In this document: piece by piece, positions 1 to 8,601 of the stretch
Position numbering within the stretch: position 1 is the stretch's first letter
Layout: every line of letters starts with the position of its first letter
Source: Enterococcus phoeniculicola ATCC BAA-412
GTDB taxonomy: Bacteria; Bacillota; Bacilli; Lactobacillales; Enterococcaceae
Direction of reading: 5' to 3'
NCBI RefSeq assembly: GCF_000407505.1
Contig: NZ_ASWE01000001.1
Span: 1,237,324-1,301,323, forward strand
Length of the DNA: 64,000 bases
Notes under the pieces: model-generated
The model's database searches: none
Seen by the model: the letters and a program-made list of their open reading frames with translations, nothing else
What the model was told of the DNA's origin: nothing
Translations under genes and position numbers: made by a program

Positions 1-1804
1 GGATATTCCTTTACTTAATCAGTTTTTAGAGCAGCCGATACAAGCAACCGTCGTAAAGAGCCAACGTCATTATATTGAGTTGCAGCGGTTTAAAGCTACA
101 TTGACCCAGCCTGTTGAGCAAAAACAATATGCACTTTATCAGATGAAAGTGCTTGTCTGGTTAACGCAAACAAAAACTGGTGACTTCGATGAACTGCACA
201 TGACCAATTTAAACCATGTATTTTGGCAAGAAATTCGACATCGCGGGATTTCATTTTTATCCGAAAAGCAATCTTTTTACAAAGAAGATTTTTTACGTCA
301 TTTATATAGACGAGTGGACCAAAGTAATTTTTTGATTGTCAATCATGCGTTTTTAACACAAGAATCGTTAAGAGAAGCTCCTTTACTTCCTAAAAGTGAC
401 TATCTTTTAATTGATGAAGCACATCATCTGCCTGAAATTGCGGAAAAAATTAGTGATCGCCAATTTGATTCTGTAAAATTCAAAAAACGAGTACAGCAAA
501 TAACTGAACCTTCTCAACTTTTCTCACAAGTAGCGAGTCTACTTTCAGATGAAGAATCTAGTCTTCGATTAGTGAACTTGTATCAACAAGAGCTAGAAGA
601 GTTGGTAGAGGAGCAGACAGACTTTTTCCATGAGCTTTATGAAGTCATTTCTTTGACAGCTGAAAAAGAAGAAATCGTTGTCTTTAAAGAACAGCTTGAT
701 GATCTATCTATAGAGGCAGAACGAACGATTGAGCGGTTAACTCTCTATTATCGAGAAATCCTTTCTCTTCAAGATCAGCTAATGATGATTTTAGAACCAA
801 AACAATCAGTTTGGGTAAATAAAGAGCGGATTATTTTTGCACAGCTTTTCTCTTTGTTTGATTCGATGAAGCAACAAGCAAAAACAGTGAGTCTCTGGCT
901 CAATCATTGGGAAAAACAATTCGTCCACTGGGTAGTCCCTTCAAAGAATCGTCAAGGAGGAACGCTGCACATTCATGATTTTGATGCCGCGTTATTACCA
1001 AAAACTAAGTGGTATAACCGATATAAAAAGATTATGTATATGGGAGGAACCTTGAAAATTGGTGCAAACAGGAGCTACTTTTCTAAACGATTAGGTATTC
1101 CTGATACTTCTCTTAAAGTGATTCCTACGCCGTATGATTATGAAGAGCAAGCACGTCTTTATATTCCAACACAAGGCATTTCAGTCACAGACTCTAGTTC
1201 ATACGAATATACGCGCTACCTTTCTACCATTATTAGAGAACTAGCACAGCAGGAAAATCGTTCAATTCTTGTTTTATTCACATCCCATGATAGTTTGCAA
1301 CGAGTCTATTATCAGCTGCATGAGGAATTTTTAAATCAGGGAAGAGAACTTTTAGCTCAAGGGATTACTGGCAGCCGGGAAAAACTGCTAAAACGATTCT
1401 CCCTTTCTAGCAACAGCTTATTATTTGGCGCAGATAGTTTTTGGGAGGGAATTGATTTGCCTGGTGATGTCCTTCAAGTGGTGGTTGTTACTCGTCTGCC
1501 TTTTGATAATCCAAAGCGTCCCTTAATCCGAGCAAGAAATGAATTCTTACAAGCAGAAGGAACCAATGCCTTCTATCAAGAATCGGTTCCGCGTGCTGCA
1601 TTGAAGCTAAGACAAGCATTAGGACGGTTAATTCGTACAGAAACAGATAAAGGCGTTCTCATCTTGTTAGATCGACGCTTTCTAACTGCAAAGTACAGCA
1701 ACCGTCTGCAAAAAGCACTACCAAAAAAACTACCAATTAAAGAGCTGCCTATAAATGAAATACTTACAGATATTCAACAATTCTTAAAGAAAACAAAAGA
1801 ATAA
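1..1804 (+). CDS. dinG: DinG-family ATP-dependent helicase/exonuclease, 3' part
   Basis: The reading frame is open from base 2, so the 5' end lies outside the window; 600 codons are visible. The segment carries the C-terminal helicase core of DinG: motif II DEAHH near base 412, motif V around FWEGIDLPGD and motif VI QALGRLIRT near the end. Walker A and any N-terminal DEDDh exonuclease domain (usual in Firmicutes DinG) would be upstream. No cysteine is seen before the DEAH box, so the Fe-S cluster of E. coli DinG is absent, as in other Gram-positive members. Expected role: SF2 helicase/nuclease in DNA repair. It is followed by ypmB-aspB-asnS, the order known from Bacillus subtilis (without ypmA), which supports the call. 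Confidence 0.93.
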   Translation, partial: DIPLLNQFLEQPIQATVVKSQRHYIELQRFKATLTQPVEQKQYALYQMKVLVWLTQTKTGDFDELHMTNLNHVFWQEIRHRGISFLSEKQSFYKEDFLRHLYRRVDQSNFLIVNHAFLTQESLREAPLLPKSDYLLIDEAHHLPEIAEKISDRQFDSVKFKKRVQQITEPSQLFSQVASLLSDEESSLRLVNLYQQELEELVEEQTDFFHELYEVISLTAEKEEIVVFKEQLDDLSIEAERTIERLTLYYREILSLQDQLMMILEPKQSVWVNKERIIFAQLFSLFDSMKQQAKTVSLWLNHWEKQFVHWVVPSKNRQGGTLHIHDFDAALLPKTKWYNRYKKIMYMGGTLKIGANRSYFSKRLGIPDTSLKVIPTPYDYEEQARLYIPTQGISVTDSSSYEYTRYLSTIIRELAQQENRSILVLFTSHDSLQRVYYQLHEEFLNQGRELLAQGITGSREKLLKRFSLSSNSLLFGADSFWEGIDLPGDVLQVVVVTRLPFDNPKRPLIRARNEFLQAEGTNAFYQESVPRAALKLRQALGRLIRTETDKGVLILLDRRFLTAKYSNRLQKALPKKLPIKELPINEILTDIQQFLKKTKE

Positions 1805-1839
1805 ACTACGCTTGAACTGACGATTTTTAGCGGGATATC

Positions 1840-1848
1840 TGCTATAAT
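1840..1848 (+). promoter_or_regulatory. Extended -10 promoter for ypmB-aspB-asnS
   Basis: TGCTATAAT is an extended -10 (TGnTATAAT) in the 105-bp gap after dinG, 62 bp before the ypmB GTG. No good -35 lies 17 bp upstream, as is usual for extended -10 promoters. It would let the downstream genes be expressed independently of dinG. Confidence 0.55.
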
Positions 1849-1909
1849 GGAAACCGAGTTATTCTCGTACATTTATTGCATCTAAAAAATATAAAAAGGA
1901 GCGCCATTC

Positions 1910-2413
1910 GTGAAAAATGAGGCAAAAACTGAGCAACGCGTAGGCATTGTTTTAATTTCTATTATCGTTTTATTGTTAACGATAATCGTCCTAGCTTCCG
2001 TCTTTTATATCCGTTCCAATCGACCAATGGCGCAAGCAAAAGCCGAAGCAACTGAAATTGCTGAGAAGTATGCAAATATTAAAACGGTCGATAAATTTTA
2101 TTGGTTCACTAGAAAAGAAACCTACTTTAGTATATTAGGAAAAGATGACACAAACAAAGAGGTTGCTGTTATCATTCCTAAATCGGGGGATAAAGTAAAA
2201 GTGGTGAATCAAAAAGATGGATTATCACAAAATCAAGCAGAACAGCTTGTCTTAAGTGAACAGCCAAAAGAATCTATTCTTAAAAGTAGTCTAGGTCTAT
2301 ATGAAAAGGAGCCTGTCTGGGAAATTGTGACAGAAAATTCTAAAGGGGACTTAACCTACTACTTGATTTCTTTTAGTGACGGAAAAGAAGTACACGTCAT
2401 TAAAGATGTTTAA
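1910..2413 (+). CDS. ypmB: YpmB-like membrane-anchored protein (DUF5590/PepSY-like)
   Basis: A 167-aa protein with one N-terminal membrane segment (about residues 11-33) and an extracytoplasmic remainder resembling the YpmB/DUF5590 family, whose fold is PepSY-like. The GTG start at 1910 follows AAAAGGAG-type pairing at about 1895-1901. Position between dinG and aspB is the conserved Firmicutes location of ypmB. The function of the family is unknown; a cell-envelope role is only inferred from topology. It ends 23 bp before the aspB start, so the two are probably cotranscribed. Confidence 0.8.
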   Translation: MKNEAKTEQRVGIVLISIIVLLLTIIVLASVFYIRSNRPMAQAKAEATEIAEKYANIKTVDKFYWFTRKETYFSILGKDDTNKEVAVIIPKSGDKVKVVNQKDGLSQNQAEQLVLSEQPKESILKSSLGLYEKEPVWEIVTENSKGDLTYYLISFSDGKEVHVIKDV

Positions 2414-2436
2414 AAATGAAGGAGAGAGGGTTTTGT

Positions 2437-3627
2437 ATGAAAATCTCACAACGTGCTGAACAGCTAGAGCCATCCGTAACTTTAGTTGCAGCAGCAAAAG
2501 CAAAAGCATTAAAAGCACAAGGGTTGGATATTTTGAGTTTAACGGTAGGGGAGCCAGACTTTGCTACACCGGAAAATATTCAAGAAGCAGCAATTAAAGC
2601 CATTAAGAATGGCAACGCCAGCTACTACACACCAACTGCTGGAATTCCCGAGTTAAGACAAGCTATTGTATCCTATCTTCAAGAAAACTATGGATTAACC
2701 TATAAGACGACTCAGACCATTGTAACGGATGGAGCAAAATTTGCTTTATACACATTATTTCAAGCAATCCTGGACGCAGGTGATGAAGTAATCATTCCAG
2801 TTCCTTATTGGGTAAGTTATGGAGAGCAGGTAAAATTAGCACAGGGAACACCTATTTTTGTAAACTGTAAAGAAAGCAATCATTTCAAGGTAACTGTTGA
2901 CCAGTTGGAAGAAGCCTATTCAAGTCGAACAAAGGCAATCATTATCAATTCTCCTTCAAATCCGACAGGAATGATTTACACCAAAGAAGAATTAACCGAA
3001 ATTGGAAACTGGGCAGTTGAAAAAGATATTTTAATTATTGCCGATGATATTTATGGTCGTTTAGTTTATAATGGAAATGAATTTACGCCGATTGCAACAA
3101 TTTCTGAAGCAATTCGCAAACAAACGATTATCATCAATGGAGTATCAAAAACCTATGCGATGACTGGCTGGAGAATTGGTTACGCAGTTGGAGATGAGAC
3201 CATTATTCAAACGATGGTTGACATCGCTTCACAATCAACAAGTAATCCAACAGCTGTTAGTCAATATGCCGCAGTAGAAGCACTTTTGGGCGAACAAGAT
3301 ACCGTTGAAGAGATGCGTGTCGCTTTTGAAAACCGACTCAATAAATTTTATCCACTGATTGAAGCCTTACCGGGTGTCCGTATAGAAAAACCTCAAGGCG
3401 CATTTTATCTTTTTCCAAATGTAAAAGAAACCATAGCTATTTGCGGTTACGAAAATGTGACAGATTGGGTGGATGATTTATTAGAAGAAGCACAAGTCGC
3501 TTTAATCACTGGGGAAGGCTTTGGCTCGGATGAACATGTTCGAATCAGTTATGCAACGAACCTTGGGATTTTAGAAGAAGCTGTTGACCGAATTGCTGCA
3601 TTTATTGAACGTAAACGAAAAGCGTAA
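2437..3627 (+). CDS. aspB: Aspartate aminotransferase, class I PLP enzyme
   Basis: A 396-aa fold-type I aminotransferase that exchanges the amino group between aspartate and 2-oxoglutarate. The PLP-binding lysine is K238 in SKTYAMTGWR, and the substrate-carboxylate arginine is in the HVRISYA segment near the C terminus. The start at 2437 follows GGAGAGAGGG with good spacing; an in-frame ATG at 2416 lies upstream of that site and is less likely. It sits directly before asnS; aspartate made here feeds asparagine and thus AsnRS, which makes the pairing sensible. Length and motifs match AspB of bacilli. Exact substrate range is inferred from family. Confidence 0.9.
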   Translation: MKISQRAEQLEPSVTLVAAAKAKALKAQGLDILSLTVGEPDFATPENIQEAAIKAIKNGNASYYTPTAGIPELRQAIVSYLQENYGLTYKTTQTIVTDGAKFALYTLFQAILDAGDEVIIPVPYWVSYGEQVKLAQGTPIFVNCKESNHFKVTVDQLEEAYSSRTKAIIINSPSNPTGMIYTKEELTEIGNWAVEKDILIIADDIYGRLVYNGNEFTPIATISEAIRKQTIIINGVSKTYAMTGWRIGYAVGDETIIQTMVDIASQSTSNPTAVSQYAAVEALLGEQDTVEEMRVAFENRLNKFYPLIEALPGVRIEKPQGAFYLFPNVKETIAICGYENVTDWVDDLLEEAQVALITGEGFGSDEHVRISYATNLGILEEAVDRIAAFIERKRKA

Positions 3628-3674
3628 AAACTAAGCTCGGGATGGCTAGATAGAAATAGAATGGAGAGACATAC

Positions 3675-4973
3675 GTGGAACAAATTCAAATTATTGACGC
3701 CAAACATCATGTTGGCGAAACTGTGAAAATTGGTGCTTGGGTGGCTAATAAACGCTCAAGCGGAAAGATTGCCTTCTTACAATTGAGAGATGGTACAGCT
3801 TATTTCCAAGGAATTGTTGTGAAAAATGAAGTTGGAGATGACATGTTCCAGCTTGCTAAAAATTTACACCAAGAAACTTCTATTTGGCTAACTGGCGAAA
3901 TTAGAGAAGATAGCCGTTCTAAATTTGGTTATGAAATTGGAATTGCCTCAATTGAAGTCGTTGGCGAAAGCCAAGACTACCCAATCACACCTAAAGAACA
4001 TGGAACAGACTTCTTGATGGACCACCGTCATTTATGGCTGCGTTCTTCTCGTCAACATGCAATTATGCAAATTCGTAATGAAATTATTCGTGCAACTTAC
4101 GAATTTTTCAACAATAATGGGTTTACCAAAGTTGATCCGCCAATTTTAACAGGTTCAGCACCAGAGGGAACGACTGATTTGTTTGAGACAAATTATTTTG
4201 ATCAAAAAGCATATCTTTCTCAAAGTGGACAGTTGTATATGGAAGCTGCCGCTATGGCTTTTGGTAAAGTATTCTCATTTGGACCAACGTTCCGTGCGGA
4301 AAAATCGAAAACACGTCGTCATTTAATTGAATTTTGGATGATTGAACCCGAAATGGCCTTCATGCATCAAGAACAAAGTTTAGAGGTGCAAGAACAATAT
4401 GTAGCTTTCTTAGTGCAAAATGTTTTAGACAATTGCGATTATGCACTAGATGTCTTGGAACGTGATAAAGAACTATTGAAAAAATATACACAGCTTCCAT
4501 TCCCTCGTATTACCTATGATGATGCAGTGGAATTATTAAAGAAAAACGGATTTGATGATATTGAGTGGGGCGATGATTTTGGTTCTCCGCATGAAACATT
4601 TATTGCGAACTCATTTGAAAAACCAGTCTTTATCTTAAACTATCCAAAAGCAATTAAACCATTCTACATGAAACCACATCCAACACGTGAAGATGTTGTC
4701 ATTTGTGCAGATATGATTGCACCAGAAGGCTATGGAGAAATTATTGGCGGTTCTGAGCGTGCAACAGATTACGAATTTTTATTAGAACAAATTCGTGCAC
4801 AAGGATTAGATGAAAATGAATATTCTTGGTATTTAGATTTACGTAAATATGGTTCTGTTCCTCACTCAGGATTTGGACTAGGATTGGAACGTACCGTTAC
4901 TTGGCTATCTGGTATTGAACATGTTCGTGAAGCCATTCCATTCCCACGTTTACTAAATCGTATTTATCCATAA
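3675..4973 (+). CDS. asnS: Asparaginyl-tRNA synthetase
   Basis: A 432-aa class IIb aminoacyl-tRNA synthetase: an N-terminal OB-fold anticodon-binding domain (about residues 15-100), motif 2 in [19 protein letters not shown], and motif 3 in GFGLGLERT close to the C terminus. It charges tRNA-Asn with asparagine. The GTG start at 3675 follows GGAGAG. Only 47 bp separate it from aspB, with no room for a T-box, so expression is probably from the upstream operon promoter. Unlike B. subtilis, no dnaD/nth follows; a terminator ends the transcript. Confidence 0.95.
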   Translation: MEQIQIIDAKHHVGETVKIGAWVANKRSSGKIAFLQLRDGTAYFQGIVVKNEVGDDMFQLAKNLHQETSIWLTGEIREDSRSKFGYEIGIASIEVVGESQDYPITPKEHGTDFLMDHRHLWLRSSRQHAIMQIRNEIIRATYEFFNNNGFTKVDPPILTGSAPEGTTDLFETNYFDQKAYLSQSGQLYMEAAAMAFGKVFSFGPTFRAEKSKTRRHLIEFWMIEPEMAFMHQEQSLEVQEQYVAFLVQNVLDNCDYALDVLERDKELLKKYTQLPFPRITYDDAVELLKKNGFDDIEWGDDFGSPHETFIANSFEKPVFILNYPKAIKPFYMKPHPTREDVVICADMIAPEGYGEIIGGSERATDYEFLLEQIRAQGLDENEYSWYLDLRKYGSVPHSGFGLGLERTVTWLSGIEHVREAIPFPRLLNRIYP

Positions 4974-4984
4974 TGAACGATGCG

Positions 4985-5014
4985 AAGGGCACCTATTTTG
5001 GGTGTCCTTTTTTT
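4985..5014 (+). terminator. Intrinsic terminator after asnS
   Basis: GGGCACC and GGTGTCC arms around a short loop followed by a run of seven T, 12 bp after the asnS stop. Confidence 0.85.
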
Positions 5015-5159
5015 GATATTAAATTTTCACAAACATTGGAATGCCTTTCTCATCAAGCTTTCTAGTAGTCTTCGTTAGAGTGGTGCGCTCATAAATTTCG
5101 AAAAAAAGAAACCATCTTAGGAAGATATATACTTATTAAAAATAAAGTTCTATTCTCTA

Positions 5160-5187
5160 TTGAATCCTTTTTCTCTTGTGTCATAAT
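5160..5187 (+). promoter_or_regulatory. Promoter for the GDSL hydrolase gene
   Basis: TTGAAT (5160-5165), 16-bp spacer and CATAAT (5182-5187), 25 bp before the GTG start. The rest of the 238-bp gap after asnS holds the terminator and A/T-rich sequence with no other feature seen. Confidence 0.5.
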
Positions 5188-5211
5188 AATAGAAAAAGGG
5201 GGAGAGTCACT

Positions 5212-5868
5212 GTGAATACACCTGATTTTATCAAACAAAAAAAGAGACAGCGGTTCTTATTTATTGGAGACAGTATTACCGATGTCGGACGTGATCGTGA
5301 AAATTTTTATGATTTAGGTCATGGATATCCGTTTTTAATTGCCTCTATATTAGCCAAAGAACTACCAGACTATGATATTGAGTGCTTAAACAGGGGGATT
5401 GGCGGTAATAAAATCAATGATTTACAAGAACGTTGGCAAGAAGACTGTTTATCACTTAAACCAGATGTCGTAACTATGCTTATTGGAATAAATGATACCT
5501 GGCATCATACTGCTTCTGATGAATTTGGTAGTAAAAAGGAGGCACAAAGATTTGAATCTAGTTATCGTCAGTTACTAGAGCAATTAAAACAATCAACAGA
5601 TGCAACCATTGTTTTGATGGAGCCTTTCGTTTTACCCTATCCAGAAGATCGCCGTACATGGCGGAAAGATTTGGATCAAAAAATTCAAATTATCCGCACA
5701 TTAGCAGAAGAGTATCAGACAATCTTTGTCCCGCTAGATGGAAAATTAAATGCGTTAGGAATTGCTTATGGGCATTCACATTATACAGGAGAGGATGGGG
5801 TTCATCCGACACTTGCTGGACATGCAGAAATTGCAGAAAGTTGGTTACAAGCGACTCATTTTAAATAA
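5212..5868 (+). CDS. SGNH/GDSL-family hydrolase
   Basis: A 218-aa cytoplasmic protein (no signal peptide) with the SGNH blocks: FIGDSITD (block I serine), GIGGNKI (block II glycine), GINDTW (block III asparagine) and DGVHPTLAGH (block V Asp/His). The family hydrolyses esters, including acetyl groups on sugars and lipids; the substrate here cannot be deduced. The GTG at 5212 is chosen because it follows AAAGGGGGAG; a longer in-frame start at 5176 has no such site. It is a single gene bounded by terminators on both sides. Confidence 0.85.
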   Translation: MNTPDFIKQKKRQRFLFIGDSITDVGRDRENFYDLGHGYPFLIASILAKELPDYDIECLNRGIGGNKINDLQERWQEDCLSLKPDVVTMLIGINDTWHHTASDEFGSKKEAQRFESSYRQLLEQLKQSTDATIVLMEPFVLPYPEDRRTWRKDLDQKIQIIRTLAEEYQTIFVPLDGKLNALGIAYGHSHYTGEDGVHPTLAGHAEIAESWLQATHFK

Positions 5869-5873
5869 ATTTA

Positions 5874-5940
5874 AAAAGGTACATGAAATTAACGTTCACC
5901 CTTTGTGGGTGCTTCTCTTCGCTAATTTCACGTACCTTTA
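5874..5940. terminator. Bidirectional terminator with nested hairpin
   Basis: A 17-bp outer stem (AAAGGTACATGAAATTA with its near-perfect complement ending in CGTACCTTT) encloses an inner CACCC/GGGTG hairpin. It lies between two convergent genes and has T-rich flanks on both strands. Confidence 0.8.
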
Positions 5941-5953
5941 TTGTTTGTCCGTT

Positions 5954-6610
5954 TTAAAAAATAATATTGTCTTTAATGACTTCTAAATCTTTGATTAAAA
6001 TCTTCCGGTTACACATTTCAATCGCATCCATGTCTTTTAACTGCTGCATCATTCGATTAACGCTGCTAGCTGAAGAAATCCCACAAAAATGAGCAATTTC
6101 TTCATTGGTTACCACAAAATCGATTAGATATCCGTCTTCTGTTTTCACACCAAAAGTATCATACAATTCATATATTTGCGTACAAACTGCACCGAATTTC
6201 CCATTCATCAGCATTTGCTGCATCTTTTTCATTGAATGGACGAGACAAAAACGATAATAGTCTTTCACATATCCTTGTAAATCAGCGCTTTGATTCACAT
6301 CACGCCAAAACTGAACACGATCAATCTTGTACAGTTCCGCTTCATCTGATTCCACTCGGATATTAAAAGGCGCATCTGTAATTTGAGAATACTCGTCTTT
6401 TAACAATGAAACAATTTCCAATTCATTAATGTAGCGCAAATTAAACTCTCGACCATCTCGTGAGATGACGCTTGTTTTGATAATGCCATCTTTTAATATG
6501 TAGACATATCTATCTTGTAAGCCTTCATAGGTCAAGTATTTTTTCTTTAGTTTTACAACGACAGGGAATGAATGTTTTTCCAAGTATTCTTGCAACACCC
6601 GATTGTCCAT
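5954..6610 (-). CDS. Crp/Fnr-family (PrfA-like) transcriptional regulator
   Basis: A 218-aa protein with an N-terminal cyclic-nucleotide-binding-like beta-roll (about residues 1-120), a dimerisation helix, and a C-terminal winged helix with recognition region EEIAHFCGISSASSVNRMM (about 165-190). No cysteine cluster of the Fnr Fe-S type is visible at the N terminus. The start at 6610 follows TGGAGG; the longer frame to 6682 lacks such a site. Divergent from an MFS transporter, with a PrfA-box-like palindrome between them, so it probably controls that gene and itself. Nearest functional analogues are Listeria PrfA and E. faecalis Ers; orthology is not established. Confidence 0.8.
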   Translation of the reverse strand: MDNRVLQEYLEKHSFPVVVKLKKKYLTYEGLQDRYVYILKDGIIKTSVISRDGREFNLRYINELEIVSLLKDEYSQITDAPFNIRVESDEAELYKIDRVQFWRDVNQSADLQGYVKDYYRFCLVHSMKKMQQMLMNGKFGAVCTQIYELYDTFGVKTEDGYLIDFVVTNEEIAHFCGISSASSVNRMMQQLKDMDAIEMCNRKILIKDLEVIKDNIIF

Positions 6611-6741
6611 TCCTGCAAACCTCCATTCTCTAACGTACCGATTCTTTATTTTACCACAAAATAAAAAAATTATTGTTTTCATGAAATAAATAATTCAATC
6701 TATTTAACCGAATTACTCCCCAAAGAGCAACGACAAAAGAG

Positions 6742-6757
6742 AACAACATTTGTTGTT
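6742..6757. promoter_or_regulatory. PrfA-box-like palindrome in divergent promoter region
   Basis: AACAACA-TT-TGTTGTT, 7-bp perfect arms with a 2-bp spacer. The core AACATTTGTT is identical to the core of the Listeria PrfA box. A TATGAT -10-like hexamer follows at 6775-6780. The remaining sequence between the two genes (6611-6894) is A/T rich with no other gene. Confidence 0.5.
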
Positions 6758-6894
6758 GCTTTTTGTTGTTTAGCTATGATGATTCATTTTCACATTCACA
6801 AATCTAAATTTTTTTCTAAATGAAACATAGTATAGTAATAACCGTAGAAAATTTCACAGATGTTTTCACAACAATTATAATTGGAGGAACTGCA

Positions 6895-8124
6895 ATGGTT
6901 GAACAAACGAAAGAAAAATTATTTAATAAAGGATTTATAAGCATCACCCTGATCAACTTTGTTGTATATCTTGTTTATTATTTACTGATGGTAATTATTG
7001 CAGTCATTGCACAAGATAATCTACATGCAACTCTTGGACAAGCTGGTCTTGCATCAGGAATTTATATTATCGGAACACTATTTGCACGTCTGTTTATGGG
7101 AAAAACACTTGAATTAGTGGGAAGAAAAGCAGTCTTACGATATGGTGCACTTTTTTATTTAATTACGACGGTTGCCTATCTTTATATCCCAAGCATTTCT
7201 GTTTTATACCTGATTCGTTTACTAAATGGATTTGGTTACGGGGCGGTATCCACTGCAACAAATGCCATCGTTACGGCTTATATTCCAAAAGCGCGTTATG
7301 GTGAAGGAATTAATTATTATGGCTTAAGTACCAGCCTAGCCGCTGCAATTGGTCCATTTATCGGAATGATTTTATTAAACTATACAAATTTCTATTTCAT
7401 CATTTCGTTTTCTATTGTTCTTATTCTTTTGACAACTGTAGCATCTTTTATCTTCCCGGTAAAAAATATTCAGCTTTCAGAAGAACATCGTGCAATGCTT
7501 AAAAAATGGAGTATTGACAGCTTTATCGAAAAACGTGTCCTTTTTATTTCATTTATTGGATTTTTGATGGGCTTATCTTACTCAAGTGTTCTAGCATTTC
7601 TTTCATCTTATGCAAAGGTCATTGATCTAGTCAGCACGAGTTCATTTTTCTTTGTTATTTATGCATTAGTTATCACGGTGACTCGGCCTATGTCAGGGAA
7701 AATATTTGATACGTATGGTGAAAATTATGTTATCTATCCAAGCTATCTATTTTTAACACTTGGTTTATTCTTACTAAGTATTACGACCAACAGTTGGATG
7801 CTTTTAGGATCTGGCGCTCTTATAGGTCTTGGTTATGGAACCTTTATGTCAAACGGACAAGCAATCTGCCTAAAAACAGTAAAAGATTCACATCGTGTGG
7901 GGATTGCTTTATCTACTTACTTCATTGGGCTTGATTTAGGGTTAGGGGTTGGACCTTACCTATTAGGAGAGCTTAGAAGTGTTCTTTCTTTCCAAGGTAT
8001 TTACCTTGTAGCAGGAATTCTTCCTGTTATCTGTATTCTGCTTTATAAATTCTTCTATCATCCAAAATCTGATGCACAGCAAGTGAATACAGAACAAGTT
8101 ACCATAGAATCAATTGAGGAGTGA
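6895..8124 (+). CDS. MFS transporter, 12 transmembrane segments
   Basis: A 409-aa hydrophobic protein of Major Facilitator type: about 12 membrane helices, the loop 2-3 signature variant GKTLELVGRKAVLRYG (about residues 65-80) and a central cytoplasmic loop after helix 6. It is probably a drug or small-molecule exporter (DHA1-like), but the substrate cannot be told from sequence. The start at 6895 follows TTGGAGGA with 6-bp spacing; an ATG at 6820 in frame has no ribosome site and would add a non-hydrophobic tail. A small coiled-coil gene overlaps its 3' end region. The divergent Crp/Fnr gene is the likely regulator. Confidence 0.85.
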   Translation: MVEQTKEKLFNKGFISITLINFVVYLVYYLLMVIIAVIAQDNLHATLGQAGLASGIYIIGTLFARLFMGKTLELVGRKAVLRYGALFYLITTVAYLYIPSISVLYLIRLLNGFGYGAVSTATNAIVTAYIPKARYGEGINYYGLSTSLAAAIGPFIGMILLNYTNFYFIISFSIVLILLTTVASFIFPVKNIQLSEEHRAMLKKWSIDSFIEKRVLFISFIGFLMGLSYSSVLAFLSSYAKVIDLVSTSSFFFVIYALVITVTRPMSGKIFDTYGENYVIYPSYLFLTLGLFLLSITTNSWMLLGSGALIGLGYGTFMSNGQAICLKTVKDSHRVGIALSTYFIGLDLGLGVGPYLLGELRSVLSFQGIYLVAGILPVICILLYKFFYHPKSDAQQVNTEQVTIESIEE

Positions 8125-8129
8125 GTGAA

Positions 8130-8312
8130 ATGAATACAGAAACACAAATTATTGAAGTATTAGAACAAGCGTTGACAAAACTAGATGAAGTTTGTACGAA
8201 GCTAAGCAAAATTGAAGGAAATACCCATTCAATTGAAGTCCGACAAGACTCTTTAAGCAACGGACTAAAGCAATTAGAAAGCTCCGTCAGAAACGATAAT
8301 TTTATTGGCTAA
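8130..8312 (+). CDS. Small coiled-coil-like protein, unknown function
   Basis: A 60-aa acidic/amphipathic protein with heptad-like Leu/Ile spacing (about residues 6-52), 5 bp after the MFS stop. GGAG at 8118-8121, overlapping the end of the MFS gene, favours the ATG at 8130 over a GTG at 8121. Tight coupling suggests an accessory partner of the transporter. No family recognised with certainty. Confidence 0.6.
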   Translation: MNTETQIIEVLEQALTKLDEVCTKLSKIEGNTHSIEVRQDSLSNGLKQLESSVRNDNFIG

Positions 8313-8332
8313 TTCATTGAACAATGATTATT

Positions 8333-8377
8333 TACTTCCTTATTCTCTTCAATTTTAGAGTAGGGAAGTTTTTTTAT
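8333..8377 (+). terminator. Terminator after MFS operon
   Basis: ACTTCC/GGGAAGT and TATTCTC/GAGTA arms followed by seven T. The remaining gap to 8601 is A/T rich; I see no gene in it and no clear promoter beyond A/T-rich -10-like strings. Confidence 0.75.
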
Positions 8378-8601
8378 TTTCCCAGTAAATAAATCGTTTC
8401 GCACTTGATTTGTTTTTTATCTCTCGAAAAGATTAAAATATACATTTTTTTCCTATTTTTCGATGAAAAATACATGGCTCAAAAATGGGAACAGACTAAA
8501 ATAATCCTCAAACAAAATAACCTATTATTGCTACTTAATGGGAAAATGATTATTATTACATAGTCAATTATATATGATAGAAAAACAAAAGGAGAAATTT
8601 G

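Noticed and set aside
3628..3674. T-box riboswitch before asnS
   Set aside because: Only 47 bp between aspB and asnS with no stem or terminator; a T-box needs about 200 bp.
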